A stretch of 64,000 nt of DNA from Sphingobacteriales bacterium 50-39 (GTDB taxonomy: Bacteria > Bacteroidota > Bacteroidia > Chitinophagales > Chitinophagaceae), in NCBI GenBank assembly GCA_001898505.1, contig MKTZ01000012.1:124927-188926 (forward strand), written 5' to 3'. A program made the translations under genes and the position numbers. The notes beneath the pieces were generated by a model. The model was not told where the DNA came from and made no database searches. It saw nothing but the letters and a program-made list of their open reading frames with translations. Of this stretch, positions 1 to 9,200 are shown piece after piece (positions within the stretch are counted from its first letter, which is position 1; every line of letters begins with the position of its first letter).

Positions 1-56
1 TAAAAAATTCTTCACTAATTGATAAAATTTGCTAATTTGGGACGCATAAAGTATAC

Positions 57-623
57 ATGAAGCGGATTGCTGCTATACTGCTAATGGGGATTTTGTTCTT
101 TAACTGGTACGGTTACAAGCTGTTATCTTTCTATTTGGAAAATAAGGCCGACCGCCAGCTGGAAGCCCGCCTGGACGAGGATCGCTATGACGAGTCCCAA
201 CTTATCTCTATTAAAGTACCTTCTTCTCATCTTTCTTACTATAACAGCTCTACCCAATTCGAACGTGTGGATGGCCAGATAGAGGTTGGTGGCGTACAAT
301 ATAAGTATGTCAAGCGCCGGCTGTTCAACGACTCCCTGGAGCTGCTCTGTATCCCCAACCACACTGCCATGAACCTGCAGACAGCGAGGAATCAGTTCTT
401 CCAGCTGGTGAACGATATCCAGCAGCACAATGGACAGGGGAAGAAATCGGACCATTCTATTTCAAAGAACTTTTCACCCACCGACTATGAGACGGTATCG
501 TCCCTTACGGTGAGTCAACCGCATCATACAATTAAACCTCCTATGTTCGGGGACCTCGTGCCCACTCTTTCCTACTCTTATCATCTTACGGTCGAGCAGC
601 CGCCCGATCCTATTTCCTGCTAA
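57..623 (+). CDS. Hypothetical membrane-anchored or exported protein
   Basis: I do not recognise this 188-residue protein. It starts MKR and has a hydrophobic stretch at about residues 4-20, so it is either exported or held in the inner membrane by its N-terminus. The remainder looks soluble, with a proline-rich tail and a single Cys as the last residue. No catalytic motif is visible. It lies 74 bases upstream of a four-gene surface-protein run on the same strand, but nothing shows that they share a transcript. The 56 bases before it are AT-rich and carry no clear -7 box. Confidence 0.6.
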   Translation: MKRIAAILLMGILFFNWYGYKLLSFYLENKADRQLEARLDEDRYDESQLISIKVPSSHLSYYNSSTQFERVDGQIEVGGVQYKYVKRRLFNDSLELLCIPNHTAMNLQTARNQFFQLVNDIQQHNGQGKKSDHSISKNFSPTDYETVSSLTVSQPHHTIKPPMFGDLVPTLSYSYHLTVEQPPDPISC

Positions 624-697
624 TCAATTCCGGTAGCTACTGCGTTCCGGACCAAGAACTGCCGTAGGCGGTTCGTTCTGGTATTTAAACCCAACAT

Positions 698-2035
698 ATG
701 TATAGAACTCTGGTCATCATCGGTGTGATGACAGGCTTAGTAGCATGTAATGGCAAAAAGGATTACGATGCTGTCTTCAAGGACCCTAACCTGTATTGCG
801 CCACTGTTTATCAACTGAATACGGTAGTAATGGGGAATAATTTCTCTCCCATAGTAGCTTCCCGAAATTATCTCTATGCCAATATTGCGGCTTATGAGGT
901 GGTGGCAGGCAGCTATCCGGATCAGTATAATTCATTAGCCGGGCAGGTCAATGGATTAAAAGTCGTGCCCAAACCCACCGCCGGCAAGCCCGTCAATGCG
1001 GAATTTGCCGCCTTGCTGGCGTTTTGCAAGCTGGGTGAGGCCGTAACCTTCCCCGCGGGTAGCATGAAGGATTATGTCGACAGTCTGAAAAAGCTGGCGG
1101 AAGATCACGGCATGCCGTCCGATGTCTTTTCCAATTCCGTAGCCTATGCGGACACGGTATCCTCCGCCATCATGAAATGGAGCCGTAAGGACAATTACCT
1201 GGAGACCCGCGGCGCACCGGAATATACGGTGATGGATTCCCCCGGCCGTTGGGTGCCTACACCTCCAGCGTATACATCTGCCATGGAGCCTCATTGGAAT
1301 ACTATCCGGCCGGCTGTTATGGAAAAGGCTGATCAGTTCAATCCGCCGCCACCTTTCACATTCAATGTGAAGGACAAGAACAGCGAGTATTGCAAGGAAG
1401 TGATGAGCATCAAGAATGCCGTCGACAGCCTGACGGAAGAACAAGCGTGGATCGCGGATTTCTGGGATGACAATCCATTCAAGCTGAATGTATCGGGTCA
1501 CCTGATGTTCGGCACAAAGAAATTTTCTCCTCCGGGGCACTGGATGAGTATTGTCGGCATCGCCGCCAGGAAGGCAAAGGCGGACTTCTCCACCACGGTC
1601 TGCGCCTATGCAAAGACGGCTATCGCCCTGTTCGATGCCTTTATAGAGTGCTGGAATGAAAAATATCGTTACAATACAGCGCGTCCAGAGACCGTGATCA
1701 ATAAATATTTCGACGCCAACTGGCGCCCGCATTTACAGACGCCTCCCTTCCCGGAATATACCTGTGGTCACTCCACCTGCTCATCCGCGGCTGCGGAAGC
1801 GCTCACCAGCGTTTTTGGGGATAATTTCAATTATACGGACACTACGGAGCTCGAGTTCGGTATCAAGAGCCGAAGCTTCGCCTCTTTCCGTGCCGCCGCC
1901 GAGGAGAATAACTGGGCGCGGTTTTACGGGGGCATCCATTTTCACCACTCCTGTATCATCAGCACCGAGTACGGGAAGAAAGTCGGCGAGCTGGTAGTAG
2001 ACAAACTAAAAATGAAAAAAGTTTCGAACCAATAA
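698..2035 (+). CDS. Vanadium-dependent haloperoxidase/PAP2-family lipoprotein
   Basis: A 445-residue lipoprotein of the vanadium haloperoxidase/PAP2 acid phosphatase superfamily. A lipobox (LVAC, Cys at about residue 17) ends the signal peptide, so it is probably anchored to the outer membrane. The vanadate/phosphate pocket is readable: K322 and R329 in KYRYNTARP, G357-H358 in PEYTCGHS, and R408/H414 in RFYGGIH. The residue before G-H is Cys356, where vanadium chloroperoxidases normally have Ser. The family either oxidises halides with peroxide or removes phosphate; sequence alone does not decide. It heads a run with two barrel proteins and a second family member (4099-5640), spaced 2-21 bases apart, which suggests one operon. 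Confidence 0.85.
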   Translation: MYRTLVIIGVMTGLVACNGKKDYDAVFKDPNLYCATVYQLNTVVMGNNFSPIVASRNYLYANIAAYEVVAGSYPDQYNSLAGQVNGLKVVPKPTAGKPVNAEFAALLAFCKLGEAVTFPAGSMKDYVDSLKKLAEDHGMPSDVFSNSVAYADTVSSAIMKWSRKDNYLETRGAPEYTVMDSPGRWVPTPPAYTSAMEPHWNTIRPAVMEKADQFNPPPPFTFNVKDKNSEYCKEVMSIKNAVDSLTEEQAWIADFWDDNPFKLNVSGHLMFGTKKFSPPGHWMSIVGIAARKAKADFSTTVCAYAKTAIALFDAFIECWNEKYRYNTARPETVINKYFDANWRPHLQTPPFPEYTCGHSTCSSAAAEALTSVFGDNFNYTDTTELEFGIKSRSFASFRAAAEENNWARFYGGIHFHHSCIISTEYGKKVGELVVDKLKMKKVSNQ

Positions 2036-2056
2036 TAAAGCCAAAACCAAACTAAA

Positions 2057-3139
2057 ATGAGAAGAGTATTTTTATCGCTGTTGACACTTGTATTGATCGC
2101 TGTCGCGGAAAGGGCTAATGCCCAGGGATGCGTCGCCATCCGCAGTGCGGGAGGTTTCTGCGGAGCCGGCGAGGGCCATGTGGATACTACCAGCAAATGG
2201 CAGCTTAGTATAAACAACCGGTATTTCAAATCCTTCCGGCACTTCATCGGTACGGACGAGCAGAAACAACGCCTGGCTCAACAGACGGAGGTCATCAACC
2301 ATCAGTATACTACAGACATTACGATCTTCCGTCTGATCAATCCCCGCTGGTCGATCATGCTGGACATGCCTATCGAGGCCAATACCCGCAGCAGCCTGTA
2401 TGAGCATGCCAACCTGGGAAGATTCCAGACACATAGCTTTGGAGTGGGTGATATACGCGTGGCCGTGTATAGCTGGATACTCGATCCGGTGAAGATGCCA
2501 AAAGGCAATATACAGGTGGGTCTCGGTGTCAAGCTGCCTACGGGAGCCTACAACTACCAGGATTATTTCCACACGACGGACTCTACCAAGCGACTGGGAC
2601 CCGTGGACCAATCCATACAGCTGGGGGACGGCGGAACAGGTCTGACGCTGGAAGTAAATGCCTTTTATAATTTCTCCTCCAAATTCAGCGTTTATGGCAA
2701 TTTCTATTATCTCAGCAATCCCCGTGAGGTCAATGGCACTTCTACTGCCCGCGGAGGTACGCCGTCTGCCAGCGCCGTTAAGAATGGCAGTGATGTCATG
2801 AGCGTTCCCGACCAATGGATGGGCAGGGCCGGCGTCAATTATATGGTCAGTCATTTTACTTTTTCGGCCGGGGTGAGAGAAGAGTGTCTGCCTGTGCATG
2901 ACCTGGTGGGTGGCAGCAATGGTTTCAGAAGGCCCGGTTATATCATCTCTGCGGAGCCCGGCGTCACTTACAGTGTAGGAAAGGTATCTGTCTATGGCTT
3001 TGTCCCTGTGGCGATCGTGCGTAACCGCACCCAAAGCGTTCCGGATAAAATAACCACCGACCTCACCGGCAAGACTGCCCATGGTGATGCCGCCTTTGCC
3101 GACTACGCCATCAATGTCGGATTGAACTATCGTTTTTAA
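2057..3139 (+). CDS. Outer-membrane beta-barrel protein
   Basis: A 360-residue exported protein with an SPI signal peptide ending near ERANAQ (about residue 23). The mature part alternates polar and hydrophobic residues and is rich in Gly, Tyr and Asn. It ends in an aromatic-terminated strand (LNYRF), the usual mark of an outer-membrane barrel. It resembles the MetA/phenol-degradation-type transporter barrels, but that assignment is weak. It starts 21 bases after the haloperoxidase-like lipoprotein and is followed 21 bases later by another barrel, so it probably works with those genes at the outer membrane. Substrate unknown. Confidence 0.75.
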   Translation: MRRVFLSLLTLVLIAVAERANAQGCVAIRSAGGFCGAGEGHVDTTSKWQLSINNRYFKSFRHFIGTDEQKQRLAQQTEVINHQYTTDITIFRLINPRWSIMLDMPIEANTRSSLYEHANLGRFQTHSFGVGDIRVAVYSWILDPVKMPKGNIQVGLGVKLPTGAYNYQDYFHTTDSTKRLGPVDQSIQLGDGGTGLTLEVNAFYNFSSKFSVYGNFYYLSNPREVNGTSTARGGTPSASAVKNGSDVMSVPDQWMGRAGVNYMVSHFTFSAGVREECLPVHDLVGGSNGFRRPGYIISAEPGVTYSVGKVSVYGFVPVAIVRNRTQSVPDKITTDLTGKTAHGDAAFADYAINVGLNYRF

Positions 3140-3160
3140 TCACCCGGACAACTAAAACTT

Positions 3161-4096
3161 ATGCTTAATCCATTTTTAAAAAAATATATTCTACCAGCGC
3201 TGATGCTTTTGCTCCCTGCGTCCCTGCTAAGGGCGCAGACGGATGAGGATGCCATTATGATGTCGAAAAAGAATCTCTGTATCGGGGGCACGTATATGCA
3301 TAGCAGCTGGGATCATTATTGGGAGGGCACGTTCAAGCGTGACAATAAAAATATCGGAACGATGTCTACACAGATGTTTGGTCTGATGGGTACTTATGGC
3401 ATCACCAAGAAGCTGAATGTCATCGTCGGCGCACCTTATGTGACGACTCATGTTACGGCCGGCACTCTTCATGACCAGCATGGCATACAGGATCTTTCCG
3501 CCTGGCTGAAATGGCTGGCAGTGGAGCAGAATGCAGGTAACGGGGTACTGTCACTGTATGTGCTTGGCGGTGGTTCGATCCCCCTGACAAACTATATCGC
3601 GGACTATCTGCCCCTTTCCATCGGATTGCAAAGCAAGACGCTGTCCGGCAGATTGATGGTGGATTATCAGGTAGGAAAGTTTTTTGCTACGCTGTCCGGC
3701 ACCTATACGTGGCGGAGCAATATCAAGATCGACAGGGACGCCTATTATACTACATCCCTTCATCTTACCAATGAGGTGGAGATGCCGGATATGACAGCTG
3801 TCAATTTCAGGACAGGCTATCGGAGCGATCGCTGGATCATCGAGGCAGTGCTGGCGAATATGACTACCAGGGGAGGGTTCGATATCCGTAAGAACGATAT
3901 GCCTTTTCCCAGCAACAGGATGAATGCAACCATGGCCGGGGCTCACTTCAAATATAATTTCACGTTTGTGGATGGGCTTTCCCTGACCGGTGGAGGCAGC
4001 TATACAGTCGCCGGCAGGAATGTAGGGCAGTCGACCAATTTCGACGCGGGTGTTTTTTATATCCTTGATTTTTCCTCTAAAAAGAAAAAGAAATAA
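3161..4096 (+). CDS. Outer-membrane beta-barrel protein
   Basis: A 311-residue exported protein. The signal peptide ends at about LLRAQT (residue 26). The mature chain shows repeated short amphipathic strands such as LSLYVLGGGS and FSAGV-like patterns, typical of barrels, and ends in a strand followed by a short lysine tail. It differs in sequence from the preceding barrel but has the same general plan. The next gene starts 2 bases after its stop, so these two are almost certainly co-transcribed. Function unknown; a pore or metabolite sensor serving the flanking haloperoxidase-like lipoproteins is only inferred from position. Confidence 0.7.
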   Translation: MLNPFLKKYILPALMLLLPASLLRAQTDEDAIMMSKKNLCIGGTYMHSSWDHYWEGTFKRDNKNIGTMSTQMFGLMGTYGITKKLNVIVGAPYVTTHVTAGTLHDQHGIQDLSAWLKWLAVEQNAGNGVLSLYVLGGGSIPLTNYIADYLPLSIGLQSKTLSGRLMVDYQVGKFFATLSGTYTWRSNIKIDRDAYYTTSLHLTNEVEMPDMTAVNFRTGYRSDRWIIEAVLANMTTRGGFDIRKNDMPFPSNRMNATMAGAHFKYNFTFVDGLSLTGGGSYTVAGRNVGQSTNFDAGVFYILDFSSKKKKK

Positions 4097-4098
4097 AT

Positions 4099-5640
4099 AT
4101 GCGAATCAAAATATTCACTCCTTCAGTTGCTGCGCTACTCGTGATGGCTGCGTGTAATAAAAGCGTCTCTGACAGGACCGCCAATCTGCCTCCTTTGAGC
4201 CCGGCCGACCAGGACGTCAATGCAGGTTCATGGAAACCTATGCTTTTGTCCCGTCCCGACACATTTGCCGTGGCGGCCCCAGCGGCCACCAACTCTACCG
4301 GATATGCAGCGGATCTGAATGAGCTCAAGGGATACCAAAAAGGCATGACGGATGCCCAGCTCGGAACTATAAAATACTGGAGCGCCGGCGGGGTTCTGCG
4401 CTGGAATGAGATCATGCGGAGCCTGGTGGCCAAATACAATCTTCCGCCTTATCAGAATTCGGATACGAGCTATCCTATTCCCAGCTCTGCAAACCCTTTT
4501 GCCTATCCTTATTTTCCTTTTGCCAACCCTCCGTATGCCGCCCGGGCGTATGCGTATGTCTCCGCTGCGCAGTATGACGCGCTGGTGGCGTGCTGGTATT
4601 ACAAGAACCTGTACAAACGCCCTGCACCTTATAAGACCGACTCGTCAATACGGGTATACGTTACCAAAACAGACCTGCCCTCCTATCCTTCCGAGGCGGC
4701 TGTGCTGGCTGGTGTGACGGCCGAGATGATGAAGCTCCTCTTCCCTGATGAGATAGCTTCTATTCAGCAGAAATTGCAGGAGCAGGAGCTGGCGGCCATC
4801 ATGTCGGGCGCGGCTACCCGCAGCGATATCACTGCCGGCGAGGCTTTAGGCAGACAAGTTGCTCAACTGTTTACGGCCCGCGCCCGTACGGACAATGCTG
4901 GAAAGGCTGTAGGAACACAGGCCGACTGGAACAAGTTAAAGACTACAGCGCAAGCAAAGGATCAGCTGCCCTGGTTGAGCCTGGAGACGCCGAAGCGTCC
5001 GCCCATGCTGCCGTTGTTTGGAAGAGTGAAATGCTTCCTCTTCGACAGCGCGACCTTGATATCCCTGCGTCCCGGGCCGCCTCCATCTACCGGCAGTGAT
5101 TCCATGAAGAATGCAACGGCGGAGGTCTATGCCAAGATCAAGAGCCCCACGCGTGATCAGATGAAGCTTGTACAATACTGGGCGGATGGAGCCGGGACGT
5201 TTACTCCTCCCGGTCACTGGAACGCGATTGCGGCAGAGGATTTTATAAAAAAGAATTTTAGCGAAGTAAGATGGGCTCGTAATCTGGCGCTGCTGAATTG
5301 TGCGGAGATGGATGCCGCCGTGAGCTGCTGGGATATCAAATATTATTATTTCAACCCGCGGCCTTCACAGATGAATAGCGAGATCAAGACGTTGACGGGT
5401 ATCCCGAACTTCCCGTCGTATGTATCCGGTCACTCGATGTTCAGCGGTGCTGCTGCCACTATCCTGGGACATATCATCCCCGAACGTGCCAGCGCCTATA
5501 TGCAGATGGCGCAGGATGCCACTAATTCAAGATTTGTGGGAGGGATACACTACAAGGTGGATTGTGAAGTGGGTATGACGGTGGGTAAAAATATAGGTAA
5601 TTACGCCGTCCTTCGCGCTACGAAGGATGGAGCCGAATAA
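4099..5640 (+). CDS. Vanadium-dependent haloperoxidase/PAP2-family lipoprotein
   Basis: A 513-residue lipoprotein with a lipobox at VMAAC (Cys about residue 19). All expected pocket residues are present: K414 and R421 in KYYYFNPRP, S443-G444-H445 in PSYVSGHS, and R478/H484 in RFVGGIH. Spacing (K+7=R, R+6=H) matches vanadium haloperoxidases. Unlike the first family member in this run, the Ser before Gly-His is kept, so this copy should bind vanadate or phosphate normally. Likely role: haloperoxidase or phosphatase at the outer membrane. It is the last gene of the run and is followed by a good intrinsic terminator at 5675-5706. Confidence 0.87.
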   Translation: MRIKIFTPSVAALLVMAACNKSVSDRTANLPPLSPADQDVNAGSWKPMLLSRPDTFAVAAPAATNSTGYAADLNELKGYQKGMTDAQLGTIKYWSAGGVLRWNEIMRSLVAKYNLPPYQNSDTSYPIPSSANPFAYPYFPFANPPYAARAYAYVSAAQYDALVACWYYKNLYKRPAPYKTDSSIRVYVTKTDLPSYPSEAAVLAGVTAEMMKLLFPDEIASIQQKLQEQELAAIMSGAATRSDITAGEALGRQVAQLFTARARTDNAGKAVGTQADWNKLKTTAQAKDQLPWLSLETPKRPPMLPLFGRVKCFLFDSATLISLRPGPPPSTGSDSMKNATAEVYAKIKSPTRDQMKLVQYWADGAGTFTPPGHWNAIAAEDFIKKNFSEVRWARNLALLNCAEMDAAVSCWDIKYYYFNPRPSQMNSEIKTLTGIPNFPSYVSGHSMFSGAAATILGHIIPERASAYMQMAQDATNSRFVGGIHYKVDCEVGMTVGKNIGNYAVLRATKDGAE

Positions 5641-5674
5641 AGATTTTTATTATTGGATCATAAGCAAAAGTCAA

Positions 5675-5706
5675 AAAACGCCGCGATTCTTCGCGGTGTT
5701 TCTTTT
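5675..5706 (+). terminator. Intrinsic terminator after the haloperoxidase-like run
   Basis: A hairpin with 10-bp arms (AACGCCGCGA at 5677-5686 and TCGCGGTGTT at 5691-5700, one G-T pair) and a TTCT loop is followed by TCTTTTT. It sits 35 bases after the stop at 5640 and fits as the end of the surface-protein operon. Confidence 0.85.
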
Positions 5707-5831
5707 TAATCACCGCCGATGTGCTGGTCAATGGCGGCTTAAATGTATAGATTACTGGTGAAATTATTATTTGATTATTAATTCCAAAAATTGTATATTC
5801 ATATATAGTCCCTAAACAAAAGATTAAGCAT

Positions 5832-6578
5832 ATGAAAAAAACAATATTTCTGTGCTTCCTCCTACCGTGTTATTTCTCCGCCTCAGCTCAGGACAGCACG
5901 CGCAACGACGTAAAAAAGCTCAACGATGTAAAATTGAATGTCAGCTCCCTGTTTGTCAGGAATTACAATCTGACGTATGAGCGGGGTCTGTCCCACCGGC
6001 TCTCTGTAGGATTGGGGGTACGGTATATGCCCAAAGGCGATCTGCCTTTTAAAAAACAGTTCCGCAAATCCATAAAATCCGATAAGGTGAACCTGGATGA
6101 CTTTCAACTGGGAAATGTTGCCGTGACCCCGGAATGCAGGATCTATATGGGAAAGGGCTATATGCATGGGTTTTATGTGTCTGTCTATGGGCGTTATACC
6201 AATTTCGATGTTACGGCCCCGATCCAATTCACCAGCAGTGATGGTACGACGCGACAGGTGCTATTCGACGGCAAAGTGCACTCATTCAGCGGGGGCATTA
6301 TGTTTGGTGTGCAATATACGCTGTGGAAGATAGTGGTGCTGGATGTGATGATCATCGGCGGGCACTATGGCGGCTGTAATGGCTCCTTCAATGCCGATAA
6401 TATCAACCCTCCCCTGACGGCGGAAGAACAACAATCTCTCCAGCAGAATATCAACGACATCAATGCCAAGCCCTTTCACATCACCGGTCAGGTGCTTTCT
6501 TCCACCCAGGCTGTGATCAAGGCATCGGGCCCCTGGGGAGGCATTCGGTCCGGCATCAACCTGGGCATCCGGTTCTAA
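5832..6578 (+). CDS. Outer-membrane beta-barrel protein (DUF3575-like)
   Basis: A 248-residue exported protein with a signal peptide ending at FSASAQ (about residue 19). The mature part carries barrel-like strands: NLTYERGLSHRLSVGLGVRY early, HGFYVSVYGRYTNF in the middle, and a C-terminal strand ending GINLGIRF. The pattern resembles small Bacteroidota barrels of the DUF3575 kind. The gene stands alone: a terminator lies upstream at 5675-5706 and 147 bases separate it from the trehalase. Function unknown. Confidence 0.7.
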   Translation: MKKTIFLCFLLPCYFSASAQDSTRNDVKKLNDVKLNVSSLFVRNYNLTYERGLSHRLSVGLGVRYMPKGDLPFKKQFRKSIKSDKVNLDDFQLGNVAVTPECRIYMGKGYMHGFYVSVYGRYTNFDVTAPIQFTSSDGTTRQVLFDGKVHSFSGGIMFGVQYTLWKIVVLDVMIIGGHYGGCNGSFNADNINPPLTAEEQQSLQQNINDINAKPFHITGQVLSSTQAVIKASGPWGGIRSGINLGIRF

Positions 6579-6725
6579 CCATTACATGCAAATCTTGTCT
6601 TTTTGTTGGAAACCTTCCATGTTTTTTTGATCGTACATTGGCCATTTTAGCGTAGGTTTATAGCATCATAGAATGCCACAGGCATCAAGCTCCGTCGTAT
6701 GCATATAAAACCGTGGAATATGAAC

Positions 6726-8312
6726 ATGAAAAGAACCGCCTACTACATCCTTCTGTTCCTATGTACCCTATCGCTGTCCGCACAACCGGTTGTCACCACT
6801 CCACCCGACAAGATCTATGGAAAACTATTTGTGGATGTGCAGATGGGTAAGGTGTTTCCAGATGGAAAGACATTTGTCGACTGCATACCCAAGCGCAAGC
6901 CGGCGGAGATCGTGGCGGATTATGAAGCAAGCCGGGGTACCGCGGGTTTCGATCTGAAAAAATTCGTGCTGGACAATTTCGAAGTTCCGGGGAGTCCCAC
7001 CGATAACTACAAGACCAATAGCTCCGAGGATGTCGTTACCCATATCAAGAACCTCTGGGCCGTCTTGAAAAGAACACCGGACAAGGTAGTTGAAGGCAGT
7101 TCTCTTTTGCCGCTGCCAAATCCTTATATCGTACCCGGCGGAAGGTTTCGGGAAGTATATTACTGGGATTCCTATTTCACCATGCTGGGTTTGAAGGAGA
7201 GCGGCGAAACGGAAACCATCGACGACATGGTCAGGAACTTCGCCTATCTCATCGAGAATTATGGACATATCCCCAATGGCAATCGGACATATTATCTGGG
7301 CCGTTCACAACCTCCTTTCTTTTCCGTCATGGTGGAATTGCTGGCTGAAATAAAAGGGGACAGTGTCTACCAGGAATTCCTACCCGCTATGGAAAAGGAA
7401 TACCAGTATTGGATGGATGGCGGTGATAAATTAAAGCCGGGACAGGCTTATCGCAGGGTGGTCCGGCTGAATGGCGAGGATGTGTTGAACCGTTATTGGG
7501 ATGATGCCACCACGCCCCGTCAGGAAAGCTGGAGAGAAGACCTGCTGACCGCGCAACGTTCGGGAAGGGATAAGATAGAAATGTATCATCATCTGCGGGC
7601 AGCGGCGGAGAGTGGTATCGACTTCAGCAGCCGCTGGTTTGCGAATAGAAAGGACCTGGTGACCATCCGGACGACAGACATGATACCACCGGACCTGAAT
7701 TCCCTGATGTATCACCTGGAAGTATCCATTGCCAAGGCCAGGCTGATGAATAAGGACGACAGTACTGCCAGCATCTTTCGAAAGAGGGCGGCAAAAAGGG
7801 GGGCGCTCATCGACAAATATTGCTGGAACAAGCTACGCAGTTTTTACACCGACTATAACTGGAAGACAAAGAAGCAAAGCAATCACATCAATCCTGCGGG
7901 GATGTATCCGTTCTGCTTTATCAACGAACATCCGGATTTTATGAGCTTTCTCGGGGCCAAGGTCGCCGGTGTCATCCGGGAGAAGCTGTTAAAGCCTGGT
8001 GGTGTCGTTACCACGGAGTTCAATACGGGTGAACAATGGGACGCACCTAATGGATGGGCGCCTCTGGAATGGATGGTGATCTGGGGCCTGGATCGTTGTG
8101 GCCAGCAGGACCTGGCGGCGGATATTGCGGCGCGATGGGTCAGGCTGAATGAAAAAGTATACAAAGAGACCGGCAAGCTGATGGAAAAATACAATGTGGT
8201 TGACATCAACAAAGAGGCCGGTGGCGGTGAATATGCTGGACAGGACGGTTTTGGATGGACGAATGGAGTGCTGCTGAAACTGATAAAGAAATACAATCTG
8301 CCAAAAGAATAG
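6726..8312 (+). CDS. treA: Periplasmic trehalase (GH37)
   Basis: Trehalase of glycoside hydrolase family 37; it splits trehalose into two glucose molecules. Both family signatures are clear: PGGRFREVYYWDSY and QWDAPNGWAP. The catalytic acid should be the Asp of SGIDFSSRW (codon at 7620-7622) and the base the Glu of GGGEYAGQDGFGW (codon at 8229-8231), by comparison with E. coli TreA. I start at the Met that opens a clean signal peptide (MKRTAYYILLFLCTLSLSAQ); in-frame Mets at 6699 and 6720 are alternatives. The signal peptide places it in the periplasm. Length (528 residues) is normal. It is flanked by unrelated genes and looks monocistronic. Confidence 0.95.
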   Translation: MKRTAYYILLFLCTLSLSAQPVVTTPPDKIYGKLFVDVQMGKVFPDGKTFVDCIPKRKPAEIVADYEASRGTAGFDLKKFVLDNFEVPGSPTDNYKTNSSEDVVTHIKNLWAVLKRTPDKVVEGSSLLPLPNPYIVPGGRFREVYYWDSYFTMLGLKESGETETIDDMVRNFAYLIENYGHIPNGNRTYYLGRSQPPFFSVMVELLAEIKGDSVYQEFLPAMEKEYQYWMDGGDKLKPGQAYRRVVRLNGEDVLNRYWDDATTPRQESWREDLLTAQRSGRDKIEMYHHLRAAAESGIDFSSRWFANRKDLVTIRTTDMIPPDLNSLMYHLEVSIAKARLMNKDDSTASIFRKRAAKRGALIDKYCWNKLRSFYTDYNWKTKKQSNHINPAGMYPFCFINEHPDFMSFLGAKVAGVIREKLLKPGGVVTTEFNTGEQWDAPNGWAPLEWMVIWGLDRCGQQDLAADIAARWVRLNEKVYKETGKLMEKYNVVDINKEAGGGEYAGQDGFGWTNGVLLKLIKKYNLPKE

Positions 8313-8371
8313 GGGCGTTAGGGTAAACTTCACGTGTAGTCTGAAATTAGTAAATTCGCCCAAATTTTTTC

Positions 8372-9142
8372 ATGGTAAGGACTTTTTTCGCAGTAATGAT
8401 GGCGGCTTTTCTTTTGGCCGGTTGCTCCCAGGGCAATGTAACGGAAGATGATAGCTTAAAGCAATATTTCGATGCTGCCGGGGTCAATGGCAGCTTTGGC
8501 ATGTTCGACAACGGGCAGGGGCATTTTACCATTTACAATCTACGCCGGTATCGCGACAGCAGCTATCTGCCGGCTGCTACTTTCGATATTGTGCAGTCGT
8601 TGATCGGGGTGCAGACCGGAGTGGTGAAGGATGACAGCGCGGTGGTATCGGGTACTGTAACGTTGAGGGAAGCCTTTCGTGATGCCAATACCATTGCATT
8701 CCAGGACCTGGCCCGGCGCATCGGCAAGGATACGCTGAAAAAGTGGATCGATTCGTTGGGGTATGGGAATAAGGATATGGGCAGTGACAGCTTCTGGATG
8801 GATAATCATTTGACTATCAACTCTGATGAGCAATTAGGCCTTACAAAAAAACTCTATTTTGACCAGCTGCCTTTTTTCCCGCGCAGCCAGAAGGTCGTCC
8901 GGCAGATGATGTTGATGGAGAGCAATTCCAATTACCAGCTGAGCTATAAGATGGGTACGGGTGTTCGTAAGGATGGGCATACCCTGACCTGGTGTATGGG
9001 GTGGGTCGAGGAGAATAAACACCCTTATTTCTTCGTTTTGACGCTTGACAAGGCCGGGGCGGAGAACGACCTGGAGCCGGCGGGGCTGAGTATCCTTAAG
9101 AATATCCTAAAACAGCAGGGGTTCTTTCAAGGAAAGAAATAA
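8372..9142 (+). CDS. Class D beta-lactamase-like lipoprotein, active site lost
   Basis: A 256-residue lipoprotein (lipobox LLAGC, Cys about residue 18) with clear whole-length similarity to OXA beta-lactamases: YGNKDM...DSFWMDNHLTI, EQLGLTKKLY, RSQKVVRQMM and MGWVEE all match. The catalytic motifs are altered. The Ser-x-x-Lys motif reads A69-T-F-D72, the Ser-x-Val motif is N106-T-I, and the Lys-Thr-Gly motif is K193-M-G. About eleven residues between the first two motifs, including the conserved Trp region, are also missing. It should neither acylate nor hydrolyse beta-lactams. A binding or structural role in the envelope is possible but unproven. The gene is intact, with no stop or frameshift. 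Confidence 0.85.
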   Translation: MVRTFFAVMMAAFLLAGCSQGNVTEDDSLKQYFDAAGVNGSFGMFDNGQGHFTIYNLRRYRDSSYLPAATFDIVQSLIGVQTGVVKDDSAVVSGTVTLREAFRDANTIAFQDLARRIGKDTLKKWIDSLGYGNKDMGSDSFWMDNHLTINSDEQLGLTKKLYFDQLPFFPRSQKVVRQMMLMESNSNYQLSYKMGTGVRKDGHTLTWCMGWVEENKHPYFFVLTLDKAGAENDLEPAGLSILKNILKQQGFFQGKK

Positions 9143-9170
9143 CTTATTGGCTTTCTTTTTGCACCGCGCC

Positions 9171-9188
9171 TTACGCAAACTTGCGTAA
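9171..9188. promoter_or_regulatory. Palindrome upstream of the batBC-like/ispG run
   Basis: TTACGCAA-AC-TTGCGTAA is a perfect inverted repeat with 8-bp arms, 12 bases before the ATG at 9201. It overlaps TAAATTGC, a poor match to the Bacteroidota -7 box. An operator at the start of the 9201-13848 run is likely, but the binding protein is unknown. The WYL regulator at the end of that run is one candidate. Confidence 0.45.
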
Positions 9189-9200
9189 ATTGCATATCCC

